A DNA stretch of 64,000 nt, taken from Anaerolinea sp. (GTDB lineage: Bacteria; Chloroflexota; Anaerolineae; Anaerolineales; Villigracilaceae). The DNA lies in assembly GCA_020047815.1 (NCBI GenBank), contig JAIFNG010000058.1, forward strand, positions 1 through 64,000, given 5' to 3'. Numbering within the stretch: position 1 is the stretch's first letter; each line of letters starts with the position of its first letter. The position numbers and the translations under genes are program-made. A model generated the notes under the pieces. That model worked only from the letters and a program-made list of their open reading frames with translations. It did not search any database and was not told the DNA's origin. Shown piece after piece: positions 19,856 to 29,692 of the stretch.

Positions 19856-22315
19856 ATGACCTTGCAGACTTCCAAAGTCTTCTTACGTTTTTTGCCGTGG
19901 CTCTTTTTCGCCACGGCTTTTGAATCATTCATTTCGGTGCTTCTGCTTTTGCTTGTTCCTTCTGAAAGCGGACTATCCCCTGCCCGGCTTGCCCTGCTTG
20001 GTATTCCTACTCTACTTTTCCTTGGTGGATTCTTCTTGGGATTCGCAGCCCGCCGCAGCCTGACCCTTTTCGACTGGGCTTTCTCCACGCCTTTTATTTT
20101 ACTCTGCTCATTTGTCACAATAACCACAGGCTTGTTTCTGTTTCTTTTACGATACCTCGACCCTGAGCAGCTTTTGCCTTATTACGAACGTCTGAGTCCA
20201 TTATTGTGGCTGCTTCTCATCGTCGGGTTCCAGGCAGTCATTTTTCTTCTCTTGGCCAAAAATGGATTCCATCTGCAGGAATTTGCCAATCTTAAACCCA
20301 CTTATGTCTCTGCATGGCCCGTCTTCGGGTTCCTGTTCTCTATTTTCCTTTTCGTCGCCATTACCAAACTCGGCATCACCCCTGATACAGCCTACTGGGG
20401 TGAACCCGGCGTAGCCATCCTTGGATGGCAATTTGTTCTTTCCATATTAATCGGCTTCTTCGCCTTACTTTTCTTTCTGCATTTCCCTGATTTTAAAAAA
20501 CCATACCTGCCAAACATCCTACTCCCATTAATGATTTACTTTGTCGCATCTGCTCTTTGGCTAAGCGTGCCTGTGGATGTTTTGCAAAACAGCTTTTATG
20601 CACCGATCACTCCACCCGTCAACATACCATTCCCATATTCTGATGCAGGTTTTTATGATTCCCTCTCCCAAAGTCTGTTGATCGGTACAGATTATTTCGG
20701 CAGCATCCCGCCTCGACCCTTTTATGTAACCTTTCTCGCTGTCCTGCATTTCTTCCTTGGACAAAATTATCCCGCCATCATAGCTGCGCAGACTTTGGTA
20801 TTGGCTCTTTTCCCTGTGGCGCTTTATTTTCTGGCGAAGAGATTGCACACCCCCGCCGCAGGGGTAACCGTTGCCCTGTTCGCCATCTTTCGTGAACTGG
20901 TCGGCTTGTGGATTTCATCCAATACAAGGGTGGCGAATTCCAAAATATTTACTACTGATTTCCCCACAGCAATGGCGTTGGCTTTTCTCTGCCTTGTCTT
21001 TATCTATTGGCTGGAGAAACGTGACCAAAAATCCACCTTGGTGGCAGGCGGTTTCTTTGGCTTGGTGCTTCTATTCCGCACTCAATCACTGCTTGTCTTA
21101 CCTGTAGTCTTTATCCTGGCATGGTTTGCGTACCAACGAAAAATTAAAGATTGGATCGTGGCAGGTATTGGTTTTGTCATTGCCATGATGTTTACCGTCT
21201 TGCCCTGGCTGGTGCACAATTACCTGGTGGTCGGTCAATTCGCCCTTGATGACCCGCGCCAGTCGGCGATTATTTATAGCCAGTATTCTTTTACGGGAAA
21301 TTTGGACCTTAGCCAGTTCAATCCTGATACAGACAGTGTGGGCCAACGCATTGTCTCATTCACACTGGAAAATCCTGCCTACGTTGCAGGGTTTGTTATT
21401 ACCCACATTTTGAACACCGAGATTGGCGGTTTACTCACCCTTCCGTTGATCGTGGAATTTGAAGGTCTGTATGCGCCTGTGAATTTATATTGGGTTGCAT
21501 GGAATGGGACTCTTGCTTGGTACAATGTTTTGTTACTAATATTTTATCTTGCGATCATCGCCGTTGGATTTGGCGCAGTGTGGCGTCGTGCAGGCTGGCT
21601 TGGCCTGTTGCCTCTTGCAGTTAACCTGGGATATGCGTTCGCAAATGGCATCTCGCGTTTCTCCAGTTGGCGCTATAACCTGCCTGTGGACTGGGTCATA
21701 TATTTTTACTTTGCCATTGGCGCAATGGAAATATTAAGCGGACTGACACTTCTCTTTGGTGTGAAAACTGAAAAAATTTACCCCGCGAATTTTCAGCCGG
21801 AAGTAAAATCGAAATCGACCATGCTTCGGGATTTCCACCCACAGTATGCTTTTATTCTTTTTGCTTTTATATTTGCAGGTTCTCTTCCGTGGCTGGCTAA
21901 GGGTCTTGCTCAACCCCGTTATTCTGCTTCAGAATCGGAATTGATTGCAAAACTTGGATCAAGCGCCTATAAAGTTGAAGATGTCAATGCATTCCTCATG
22001 CAGCCTGAGGCAATTATCGCTGAAGGACGTATGATGTATCCGCGTTTGTACCGTCGCAACGAAGGTATGTCTTCAGCAAATCCATGGGCTGTCTACGCTG
22101 TCAGAGATTTTTCGCGTATCGGCTTTATTTTACTTAACGATCAGCGCAACGAGATGATTTTTGTAACAAAAGAAGTCCTTGATTTTCCCCAGGGTGCCGA
22201 CACGGTTGTCCTTGCCTGTCAAAGCGATGGCTATTTTGATGTTCGCGTGGTCGATTTTGGCGGCAGATCCTATCAAAGCGCCCCCCTTTCCAATCCCTGT
22301 TTTCTTTCCCCTTAA
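19856..22315 (+). CDS. Large membrane glycosyltransferase-like protein (GT39/ArnT style)
   Basis: 819 aa, >10 TM; PYSDAGFYDSLSQSLLIGTDYFG...RPFYVTFLAVLHFFLG. Confidence 0.68.
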   Translation: MTLQTSKVFLRFLPWLFFATAFESFISVLLLLLVPSESGLSPARLALLGIPTLLFLGGFFLGFAARRSLTLFDWAFSTPFILLCSFVTITTGLFLFLLRYLDPEQLLPYYERLSPLLWLLLIVGFQAVIFLLLAKNGFHLQEFANLKPTYVSAWPVFGFLFSIFLFVAITKLGITPDTAYWGEPGVAILGWQFVLSILIGFFALLFFLHFPDFKKPYLPNILLPLMIYFVASALWLSVPVDVLQNSFYAPITPPVNIPFPYSDAGFYDSLSQSLLIGTDYFGSIPPRPFYVTFLAVLHFFLGQNYPAIIAAQTLVLALFPVALYFLAKRLHTPAAGVTVALFAIFRELVGLWISSNTRVANSKIFTTDFPTAMALAFLCLVFIYWLEKRDQKSTLVAGGFFGLVLLFRTQSLLVLPVVFILAWFAYQRKIKDWIVAGIGFVIAMMFTVLPWLVHNYLVVGQFALDDPRQSAIIYSQYSFTGNLDLSQFNPDTDSVGQRIVSFTLENPAYVAGFVITHILNTEIGGLLTLPLIVEFEGLYAPVNLYWVAWNGTLAWYNVLLLIFYLAIIAVGFGAVWRRAGWLGLLPLAVNLGYAFANGISRFSSWRYNLPVDWVIYFYFAIGAMEILSGLTLLFGVKTEKIYPANFQPEVKSKSTMLRDFHPQYAFILFAFIFAGSLPWLAKGLAQPRYSASESELIAKLGSSAYKVEDVNAFLMQPEAIIAEGRMMYPRLYRRNEGMSSANPWAVYAVRDFSRIGFILLNDQRNEMIFVTKEVLDFPQGADTVVLACQSDGYFDVRVVDFGGRSYQSAPLSNPCFLSP

Positions 22316-22321
22316 TTTCCT

Positions 22322-23359
22322 GTGCAGAAGCTTTCCCGTCTCCTCTTAACCTGGTATCAAAAATACGGGCGGACTCTCCCCTGGCGGGACCATCCTGACC
22401 CATATGCTGTTTGGATTTCTGAAATTATGCTTCAACAAACACGCGTGGAAACGGTTATTCCCTATTTTGAAAAATGGATGACCTTATATCCTGATGTGAG
22501 AACATTGGCAAATGCCTCCGAACAGGATGTTTTGAATGTTTGGGAGGGACTCGGATATTACAGCCGCGCCCGTAATCTGCACAAAGCCGCAAAGATCACT
22601 GTTGAAAAATTCAACGGACAATTACCTCGTGATCTGATCGAACTTCGCAGCCTGCCGGGGATAGGACGCTACACCGTTGGCGCGATAGCGTCCATGGCTT
22701 TTGACATGGATGAACCGACGCTGGACGGCAACCTGCGCCGCGTTTTTGCCCGCCTTTTTGATGTCAGTGAGTTTGCCGACTCCGCCTCAGGTGAAAAAAA
22801 ATTATGGGGCCTCGCCGCGCAAAACCTACCCAAAGGAAAAGCCGGTGACTACAACCAGGCATTGATGGATTTGGGCGCGACAATATGTTTGCCAAAAAAT
22901 CCGCGCTGTTTGCTTTGTCCCCTCATGGAAATCTGTGAAGCATGCAAAAATGGCACACAGGAATACCGCCCTGTTTTGAAGCCGAAGAGAGTTATCCCGC
23001 AATACATCCATGCGGCAGCGGTCATTCTGCAGCGCGGTCGTGTACTGTTGGTGCAGCGTCCCACCGATGGGCTACTTGGGGGGATGTGGGAATTCCCGAA
23101 TGGAAGGGTTGATGAGAATCCAGGCAAGGAGTTGGCTAAAACTATTTTTGCAACACACAGGTTGAGGATCAAAAGGAAGCTGGAGATGAGGATCATCCGG
23201 CATGCATACACCCATTTCAAAGTTACAGTTCATGCCTTCCGATGTGAGCTCGTCTCGATTTCCAATAATAAAAATCTAAAGTGGGTAAAAGTGACTGATC
23301 TGGATGAGTACCCCATGGGAAAAATTGACCGACAGATTGCTCAAATTGTACATTCGTAA
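22322..23359 (+). CDS. mutY: A/G-specific adenine glycosylase
   Basis: WISEIMLQQTRVETVIPYF, LPGIGRYTVGAIASMAF, CLLCPLMEICEAC Fe-S cluster; C-terminal NUDIX-like domain; GTG start. Confidence 0.94.
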   Translation: MQKLSRLLLTWYQKYGRTLPWRDHPDPYAVWISEIMLQQTRVETVIPYFEKWMTLYPDVRTLANASEQDVLNVWEGLGYYSRARNLHKAAKITVEKFNGQLPRDLIELRSLPGIGRYTVGAIASMAFDMDEPTLDGNLRRVFARLFDVSEFADSASGEKKLWGLAAQNLPKGKAGDYNQALMDLGATICLPKNPRCLLCPLMEICEACKNGTQEYRPVLKPKRVIPQYIHAAAVILQRGRVLLVQRPTDGLLGGMWEFPNGRVDENPGKELAKTIFATHRLRIKRKLEMRIIRHAYTHFKVTVHAFRCELVSISNNKNLKWVKVTDLDEYPMGKIDRQIAQIVHS

Positions 23360-23362
23360 AAT

Positions 23363-23394
23363 AAAAAGAGAGCGATTTCACCCGCTCTCTTTTA
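23363..23394. terminator. Bidirectional terminator between mutY and RNase J genes
   Basis: AAAAAGAGAGCGATTTCACCCGCTCTCTTTTATT. Confidence 0.78.
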
Positions 23395-23416
23395 TTTCTC
23401 AACTATCCATTTTTCT

Positions 23417-25060
23417 TCACGCCTTGCTCAATGTGACAAAGACCATTGGCCTGCGTTTTGTTTCCTGATGCAGGTAACTCTTGATGGTGTTGATGAGGTC
23501 TTTTTCACTGCTGAAACCACCGCTGTTTACTGCCTGCATTACACGTTTACGAACTTCGGGCAGGAGCGTTTCCGCCTCTTCAGGGGAGACAAACCCGCGG
23601 GTGAGAACTTCAGGATCGTGCAACAGTTTACCCGAACGTTTATCAAGGCTGATGTCGATCAACAGGATGCCGTTACGCGCCAGCTGACCGCGTTCCTTCA
23701 TGATGTCGTGGTCAATATCGCCGATGGATTCACCATCCACAAATACATATCCGCCAGGAATACGCTCTCCAAGCTGGATCTTGTTTCCGATCAGCTCAAC
23801 GACTTGTCCGTTCTCAACTACTGTGATGTTTTCCTTTTCCACACCCACTTCCATTGCAAGCTGGGCATGGCGTTTTAACATGCGTAATTCACCATGAATG
23901 GGCATAAAGTGTTTGGGACGCACAAGGTTGATAAGCAATTTTTGCTCCTCCTGCGCGGCATGACCTGAAACATGGATTGGCGCAACCCGGTCGTCAACTA
24001 CATTTGCACCTCGGCGCAGGATGCGATTGATGGTCTTACTGATGCCCTCTTCATTGCCAGGTATGGGGTGTGAGGATAGCACAACCGTGTCATTGGGTTT
24101 GAGGTCAAATTGGCGGTTTGTGCCGGCCGAGAGTCTGCCGACGATGGAAGATGGTTCGCCTTGTGAGCCGGTGCACATAATGATCACTTTATGATCCTGC
24201 ATGTTTAACGCCTGCTCGATCGGAACAAGAACCTCATCTGGAATTTCCAGATATTTTAGTTTGCGCGCAACCTTGATGTTGTCCACCATGCTGGGACCGG
24301 CAATTGCCATTTTTCGGCCGCTTTTTATGGCGGCATCTGCAACCTGCTGCACGCGCGAGATCAAGGAGGCAAATGTGGCTACTATGATACGACCCTTTGC
24401 TTCTGCGAAGACTTTATCAAACGCGGGACCAATGATTTTTTCGGAAGGCGTCCAGCCTGGGCGTTCGGCGTTGGTTGAATCTGACAAAAGCAGATCCACG
24501 CCCCGGGCGGCAAATTCTGCCAGTTTTCCAAAGTCTGTGGGCCAGCCGTCCACGGGTGTGTGATCAAACTTGAAATCACTCATATGGATGACCAGTCCTG
24601 CTGGTGATGTAATTGCCAGGGATACCGCATCGGGGATGGAATGGCTTACGTGAAAATACTCCACTTTGAACTGCCCGATATTGGAGGATTCGCCTGCCTG
24701 GATGGTTTTGAAATGTGCTTTGTGCTGGGCGTTATTTCTGGCGAGTTTGCCTTCGATCAATCCGCGGGTGAGAGGGGTGGCGTAGATTGGTACATTGATC
24801 TGCTCTATAAAGTGCTGGATCGCGCCGATATGGTCTTCATGCCCGTGGGTAATGATCAACCCGCGCACATTTCCCGCTTTTTTGATTAGATACTCGAAAT
24901 CAGGGATGATGTAATCCACCCCCAACATGTCGTTATCAGGGAACATAATCCCTGCATCCACAACAATGATGTCGTTGCCGAATTCATACGCCATCATATT
25001 CTTTCCCACTTCGCCCAAACCCCCGAGCGGGATAATTCTTAATTTATTTTTCTTACTCAT
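23417..25060 (-). CDS. rnj: Ribonuclease J
   Basis: LGGLGEVGKNMMAYE, ITHGHEDHIGAI, DSTNAERPGWTPSE, beta-CASP domain. Confidence 0.96.
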   Translation of the reverse strand: MSKKNKLRIIPLGGLGEVGKNMMAYEFGNDIIVVDAGIMFPDNDMLGVDYIIPDFEYLIKKAGNVRGLIITHGHEDHIGAIQHFIEQINVPIYATPLTRGLIEGKLARNNAQHKAHFKTIQAGESSNIGQFKVEYFHVSHSIPDAVSLAITSPAGLVIHMSDFKFDHTPVDGWPTDFGKLAEFAARGVDLLLSDSTNAERPGWTPSEKIIGPAFDKVFAEAKGRIIVATFASLISRVQQVADAAIKSGRKMAIAGPSMVDNIKVARKLKYLEIPDEVLVPIEQALNMQDHKVIIMCTGSQGEPSSIVGRLSAGTNRQFDLKPNDTVVLSSHPIPGNEEGISKTINRILRRGANVVDDRVAPIHVSGHAAQEEQKLLINLVRPKHFMPIHGELRMLKRHAQLAMEVGVEKENITVVENGQVVELIGNKIQLGERIPGGYVFVDGESIGDIDHDIMKERGQLARNGILLIDISLDKRSGKLLHDPEVLTRGFVSPEEAETLLPEVRKRVMQAVNSGGFSSEKDLINTIKSYLHQETKRRPMVFVTLSKA

Positions 25061-25362
25061 GTTTTTTATATTTTCCTTTTTTAATTTAAATTAAATAATA
25101 ATTTCCATCGTACTGCCTAAGCAGTTAACCGCCTGAGGCGGGTAAGGTCAATTTTGAAATGGGAAGATTGTTATAAAATGAACCCGACATAAAAAAAAGA
25201 CCCCTGTCGACTTGTTCGCGAGGGGGTGTATCCGTGCCACATTGCGATTGTTCTCAAAAACAAACTGTCTATATTGCGACAGTGAAAGTCAACTTAATCA
25301 ACTGTAGTATAGCAGGGTAGATGTGATTTGTCAAAGCGGATATTTCCTGTCAACTTATAAAT

Positions 25363-25391
25363 TTGACAATTTAGGTCAACTCTTGTATCAT
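25363..25391 (+). promoter_or_regulatory. Promoter TTGACA-N17-TATCAT, 6 nt before the start codon
   Basis: -35 25363-25368, -10 25386-25391, ATG at 25398. Confidence 0.75.
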
Positions 25392-25397
25392 TCTTAA

Positions 25398-27866
25398 ATG
25401 GATATGGACCTCGATCTTTACCGTCAAGAAATCCGAGTGTCTTCTGACCCGCTTGTGCGCCTCTCGGTTGTTGATATTTCCCCCGAGCACCCCGAGCGAA
25501 CTTTTGTTTTTCTCCACGGCTTTGGGGGACAAGCTATTCAGTGGAAACACCAACTGCATGAATTCGCCATGAAAAATCGTGTTATTGCTTTCGATCTGCG
25601 TGGCCATGGGCTTTCTGATAAACCATCTGCTGGTTATGATATGGATCGCATTTTGCTTGATATTGAAACCGGTCTGAACTTGTTAAATGTATCCACGTCA
25701 ATTGTTTTAGTGGGGCATTCCTTTGGCGGCGCCATCGCAACTGAATTTGTACTTACCCATCCTGATCGAGTTGAGCGCCTTATTTTGATTGCCACAGCGG
25801 GTGAGTTTAAATTGAATTCACTTTTCAAACTTGGGTTAAGTCTTCCCGCATGGTCGTTGCGCTTGATCGAACCAATCACACGAAAATGGCTTTCGGGTCC
25901 GCCTCATGCTTTGAAATTGTTTTATCTAGACAACCTATTGCACTGGGTGGGTTGGGGAAAATTTGAAAAATTGAATGTGCCAACACTTGTCATCCGTGGA
26001 CACCGTGATACATTATTCGAACGGTCACTTTTCGAGAAGGTGGCAGAGAGTATTGCCGGAGCAGGTGAGGAGGATATCGGTGTCTCTGGGCACATGGTTA
26101 TGCTTGAGCGGCGCGAAGCAGTTAATCGTGCGATTGTACGTTTCCTAAAAGGGGAAACCCAAAAATCATGGCGAGATGATGCATTCATCCCATCCAAAAC
26201 CGAACGTGATGAACTGCCTGTTGAACGTCCGTGGTTGAAACATTATGAGGAAGGCGTACCCTACACCATCGGTTTTCCTCGAATTCCCTTACATCACCTT
26301 CTGCGTTCCGCAGTGAGAAGATTTCCAAAGCGCGCGGCAATTCATTTCGAAGGTGTGCAACTTTCATATCGGAATTTAAATCATGAGGTCAATCGTTTTG
26401 CAAATGCCTTGATCGCTCTGGGAATTGGCAAAGGCGCGCGTGTGGCTTTGTATTTGCCGAATATCCCGCAGGTAGTGATCGCCTTCTATGGCATAATAAA
26501 AGCAGGCGCAGTGGTGGTCTTTATACCGCCCATGACTGACTCCGATGAACTGACTCGCCAGGTAAAACTTGTCGAAGCACGGGCGTTGGTTACATTAAAT
26601 TTATGGGCGGGAATGGCGGGACAGGTACAAAAAAAAAGTGGATTGCCCCTGCTGGTGTTAACTGACGCAGGCGAATATCTTTCGCTCCCCAAGCGTTTGA
26701 TCTCAAGCTGGCACAATCGTGGATTGGACGTGGCTGGTGCAATGCACTTTCGTCGTTGGATAGCAGGACAGAGCGATCAATCGCCGACAGTAGAGGTCCT
26801 TTCTGAAGACCTGGCGGTGATTCAGTTTACAGGAGGCACAACTGGCGAGGCAAAAGGTGTGATGCTCTCACATCGTAATTTGGTCGCAAATGCCTTGCAG
26901 ACCCGTCATTGGCTGCCAAAGGCCGAAGAAGGCAGAGAGCGCTTCCTGTGTGTGATTCCCTTCTCACATAGTTATGGACTAACCACATCCTTGAATGTGC
27001 CGATCTCTCTTGGCGCGTCACTGATCTTAAAATCGCAATTCCAGATCAAGGATATTCTCAGGACGATAAAAAAATACAAACCGACCATCTTCACGGGTGT
27101 ACCAACCATGTATAATGCAATCAGTAATTTTCATGGCGTGAGGAAATATGGGATCAAATCCATTAAGGCCTGTATTAGCGGTTCAGCGCCTTTACATGTA
27201 GAGGTGCAGGAGTCGTTTGAGAAATTGACCAAAGGTAAACTTGTCGAAGGCTACGGGCTGACCGAAGCCTCACCCGTAACGCATGCGAATCCACTGAACG
27301 GCAATAGGAAAGTCGGCACAATTGGCATTCCGTTGCCATCCACACAGGCAGCTGTTGTTGATCTGGTGCGTGGACGTAAGGAAGTGGAACCGGGTCAAAT
27401 TGGTGAACTGGCGATCCGTGGTCCGCAGGTGATGCTCGGATACTGGAGGGATGAAGAAGCCACGCGTGCCGTTCTTATGGACGATGGTTGGCTGCTGACT
27501 GGCGATGTGGCGCAAATGGACAAAGACGGTTATTTTCGCATTATCGCGCGAAAAGCCGACATGTGGTACCCCGATAAACCTGGCAAGCCCGCCTTCCCGC
27601 GTGATGTTGAAGAAGTGATCTATGAAATTCCACAGGTCAAGGAAGTGGTTGTCGTTGCAGTGGCGAGACACCCCTTTGCCTTTGTAATTGCAGAGCGCGA
27701 ACGTCCCACTGCCGAGGCGGTGATCGCGTATTGTAAGCGGCGTCTGCCTCCGCAATTAATTCCGCGCTTTGTGATTTTCATGGATGATTTTCCAAGAACT
27801 TTTATCGGTAAGGTGTTACGGCGTGAATTGGCAAAACGTTATGGAAAACAAATTGCAGGCGAGTAG
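25398..27866 (+). CDS. Fusion: alpha/beta hydrolase (N-term) + AMP-dependent acyl-CoA synthetase (C-term)
   Basis: VFLHGFGGQAIQWK, VGHSFGG nucleophile elbow; FTGGTTGEAKGVMLSHRNL, GYGLTEASPVTHANP, TGDVAQMDKDGYFRII. Confidence 0.93.
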   Translation: MDMDLDLYRQEIRVSSDPLVRLSVVDISPEHPERTFVFLHGFGGQAIQWKHQLHEFAMKNRVIAFDLRGHGLSDKPSAGYDMDRILLDIETGLNLLNVSTSIVLVGHSFGGAIATEFVLTHPDRVERLILIATAGEFKLNSLFKLGLSLPAWSLRLIEPITRKWLSGPPHALKLFYLDNLLHWVGWGKFEKLNVPTLVIRGHRDTLFERSLFEKVAESIAGAGEEDIGVSGHMVMLERREAVNRAIVRFLKGETQKSWRDDAFIPSKTERDELPVERPWLKHYEEGVPYTIGFPRIPLHHLLRSAVRRFPKRAAIHFEGVQLSYRNLNHEVNRFANALIALGIGKGARVALYLPNIPQVVIAFYGIIKAGAVVVFIPPMTDSDELTRQVKLVEARALVTLNLWAGMAGQVQKKSGLPLLVLTDAGEYLSLPKRLISSWHNRGLDVAGAMHFRRWIAGQSDQSPTVEVLSEDLAVIQFTGGTTGEAKGVMLSHRNLVANALQTRHWLPKAEEGRERFLCVIPFSHSYGLTTSLNVPISLGASLILKSQFQIKDILRTIKKYKPTIFTGVPTMYNAISNFHGVRKYGIKSIKACISGSAPLHVEVQESFEKLTKGKLVEGYGLTEASPVTHANPLNGNRKVGTIGIPLPSTQAAVVDLVRGRKEVEPGQIGELAIRGPQVMLGYWRDEEATRAVLMDDGWLLTGDVAQMDKDGYFRIIARKADMWYPDKPGKPAFPRDVEEVIYEIPQVKEVVVVAVARHPFAFVIAERERPTAEAVIAYCKRRLPPQLIPRFVIFMDDFPRTFIGKVLRRELAKRYGKQIAGE

Positions 27867-28023
27867 GATGCAGAGAAGAAAAAAAATTAGTCTTGAGCGC
27901 ATTTACAGTGTTGGGCAGGGGTATTGGGGGGACAGTGTTTTATAAGTAGATAGTACCCTTGAATACGCTTCTGCATCAGCCCTTTTTAATGAGGATGCAT
28001 CAGTAAGGAAAGAAATACCCATA

Positions 28024-28866
28024 ATGAATCAAGAGATAAACAAAGGCAGAATTCTTAAAAAAAATAAGGTTGTAAATTATGTACAACAAGGTGTGGGCAA
28101 TCCTGTTATTCTAACTCATGGACTTGCCGCCTCACTGCATGATTGGGATGATCTTTTACCAGAGTTGGCTGATGCAGGTTATGCAGGATACGCGTTGGAT
28201 CTGTATGGGCATGGAGAAAGTTGCAGACCAACTGACCACCATGAATATACGTTCGATACGGTTTTCAATCATTTCTCCGCATGGATCGACTCTCTGACTC
28301 CCGCCAACCCACTGGTCCTTATCGGTCATTCTCTGGGTGGTGGCTTGTCTTTGCAATATGCGCTTTGTTATCCTGAACGTGTGCGTGCCTTGGTGCTGGT
28401 TAATCCGTTTTATGATATTCACCAACTTCCGCCTATTTTACAGATGGCCTTTCGACGCAAATTGATCAACACGACCTTGATCGAACACATACCGTATCCT
28501 TTGTTCCGTTTTTTTGTGGATTTGACCAGCGTTAATTTTCATATTGGGCAGCGCGAGAAGCATACCTTGCCTGAACATATCCGCTATCAGACTGCGTTGG
28601 ATTACACCCGCGCCGCATCGGGCATATATAACATCCCGCTCTCACTTCCCAACCTGGTCTCAGACCTGTCCCGCATTCATCAGCCGACCCTGCTTCTTTG
28701 GGGTGGGCGGGACCAAAGTCTTATTCCCGAATCGTTTCCAAAGATCAAGGAAAAACTTCCCAATATTGTGACAGCGCATAAATTCCCGATTTGTGGGCAT
28801 GTGCCGCATCAATGTCATCCTGATCAACTTAATCCGCATGTGCTCGAATTTTTGAAAGACTTATAA
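28024..28866 (+). CDS. Alpha/beta hydrolase
   Basis: LTHGLAASLHDWDDL, LIGHSLGGGLSLQYAL, C-terminal His in CGHVPHQ. Confidence 0.9.
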   Translation: MNQEINKGRILKKNKVVNYVQQGVGNPVILTHGLAASLHDWDDLLPELADAGYAGYALDLYGHGESCRPTDHHEYTFDTVFNHFSAWIDSLTPANPLVLIGHSLGGGLSLQYALCYPERVRALVLVNPFYDIHQLPPILQMAFRRKLINTTLIEHIPYPLFRFFVDLTSVNFHIGQREKHTLPEHIRYQTALDYTRAASGIYNIPLSLPNLVSDLSRIHQPTLLLWGGRDQSLIPESFPKIKEKLPNIVTAHKFPICGHVPHQCHPDQLNPHVLEFLKDL

Positions 28867-29010
28867 TCATTATCTAGGGACAGGCCAGGCGGCCATGAGC
28901 CTGCCATGTCTAACTTAAAAAATCAGATGTGGGGATATTTTAAGAATTGGGTAGCCAAATGGCACTCTTGTCAATGCATCGGGATGGTGCTAAAATGCCG
29001 AACACTTTAA

Positions 29011-29051
29011 CCATATATGCGGGGGAACAGTGTTGGTACGCCCATATATGG
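29011..29051 (+). promoter_or_regulatory. Candidate paired NrdR boxes
   Basis: CCATATATG and CCATATATGG, ATATAT cores at 29013 and 29044 (31 bp apart), upstream of nrdR. Confidence 0.6.
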
Positions 29052-29084
29052 CTCTAACATTTGTTCTAATTTTGGAGTGATTTA

Positions 29085-29534
29085 ATGCTTTGTCCCTATT
29101 GTAAACACCATGATTCGAAGGTTCTGGATACCTCTCACGACAGTCATGGCGGAATTCGTCGTCGCCGCGAGTGTTTGAAATGCCGCCAACGGTTTAGCAG
29201 TTACGAACGCCCTATTTTGGCCGTGCCGCTTATCGTCAAACAGGATGGAACGCGTGAGGAATTCGATCGTGAAAAAATGGCGCGAGGGATTCGTATTTCC
29301 TGCGCCAAGCGTCCCGTCTCTGCTGCGGATATCGAGCGTATGATCGGACATGTGGAGGCGCAGTTGCAGAAGGTTGGCAAAGCTGAGGTGTCTTCGCGCA
29401 TCGTGGGAGATTTGGTCATGAAAACTCTGAAAGAAGTGGATCAAATTGCGTACATCCGTTATGCCATTGTATATTTGGGGTTGGACGATCTGCAGTCCAT
29501 CCGGACTGAGATAGACCAATTGCTCGACGATTAG
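29085..29534 (+). CDS. nrdR: Transcriptional repressor NrdR
   Basis: MLCPYCKHHDSKVLDT...RRRRECLKCRQRFSSYE zinc ribbon and ATP-cone. Confidence 0.97.
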   Translation: MLCPYCKHHDSKVLDTSHDSHGGIRRRRECLKCRQRFSSYERPILAVPLIVKQDGTREEFDREKMARGIRISCAKRPVSAADIERMIGHVEAQLQKVGKAEVSSRIVGDLVMKTLKEVDQIAYIRYAIVYLGLDDLQSIRTEIDQLLDD

Positions 29535-29598
29535 TGAATGTACGGCAGGGATGCACCCGCTAAGGCGGGAGTGTCTTTGCCGTTTTGTATCCAACTGC

Positions 29599-29658
29599 GT
29601 AGGGGCGACCACCCTTGATCAATGGACAAGAGAGTCATGTAAGAAAGGTCGCCTCTGC
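29599..29658. repeat. Intergenic inverted-repeat element
   Basis: Arms GTAGGGGCGACC (29599-29610) and GGTCGCCTCTGC (29647-29658) between nrdR and nrdJ. Confidence 0.6.
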
Positions 29659-29692
29659 AATAAAACGAACATTATTTACAGGAGAGTGAAAG

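Noticed and set aside
29535-29692. Possible cobalamin riboswitch before the B12-dependent nrdJ
   Set aside because: No recognisable B12 box or core; the structure is explained by a simple inverted repeat
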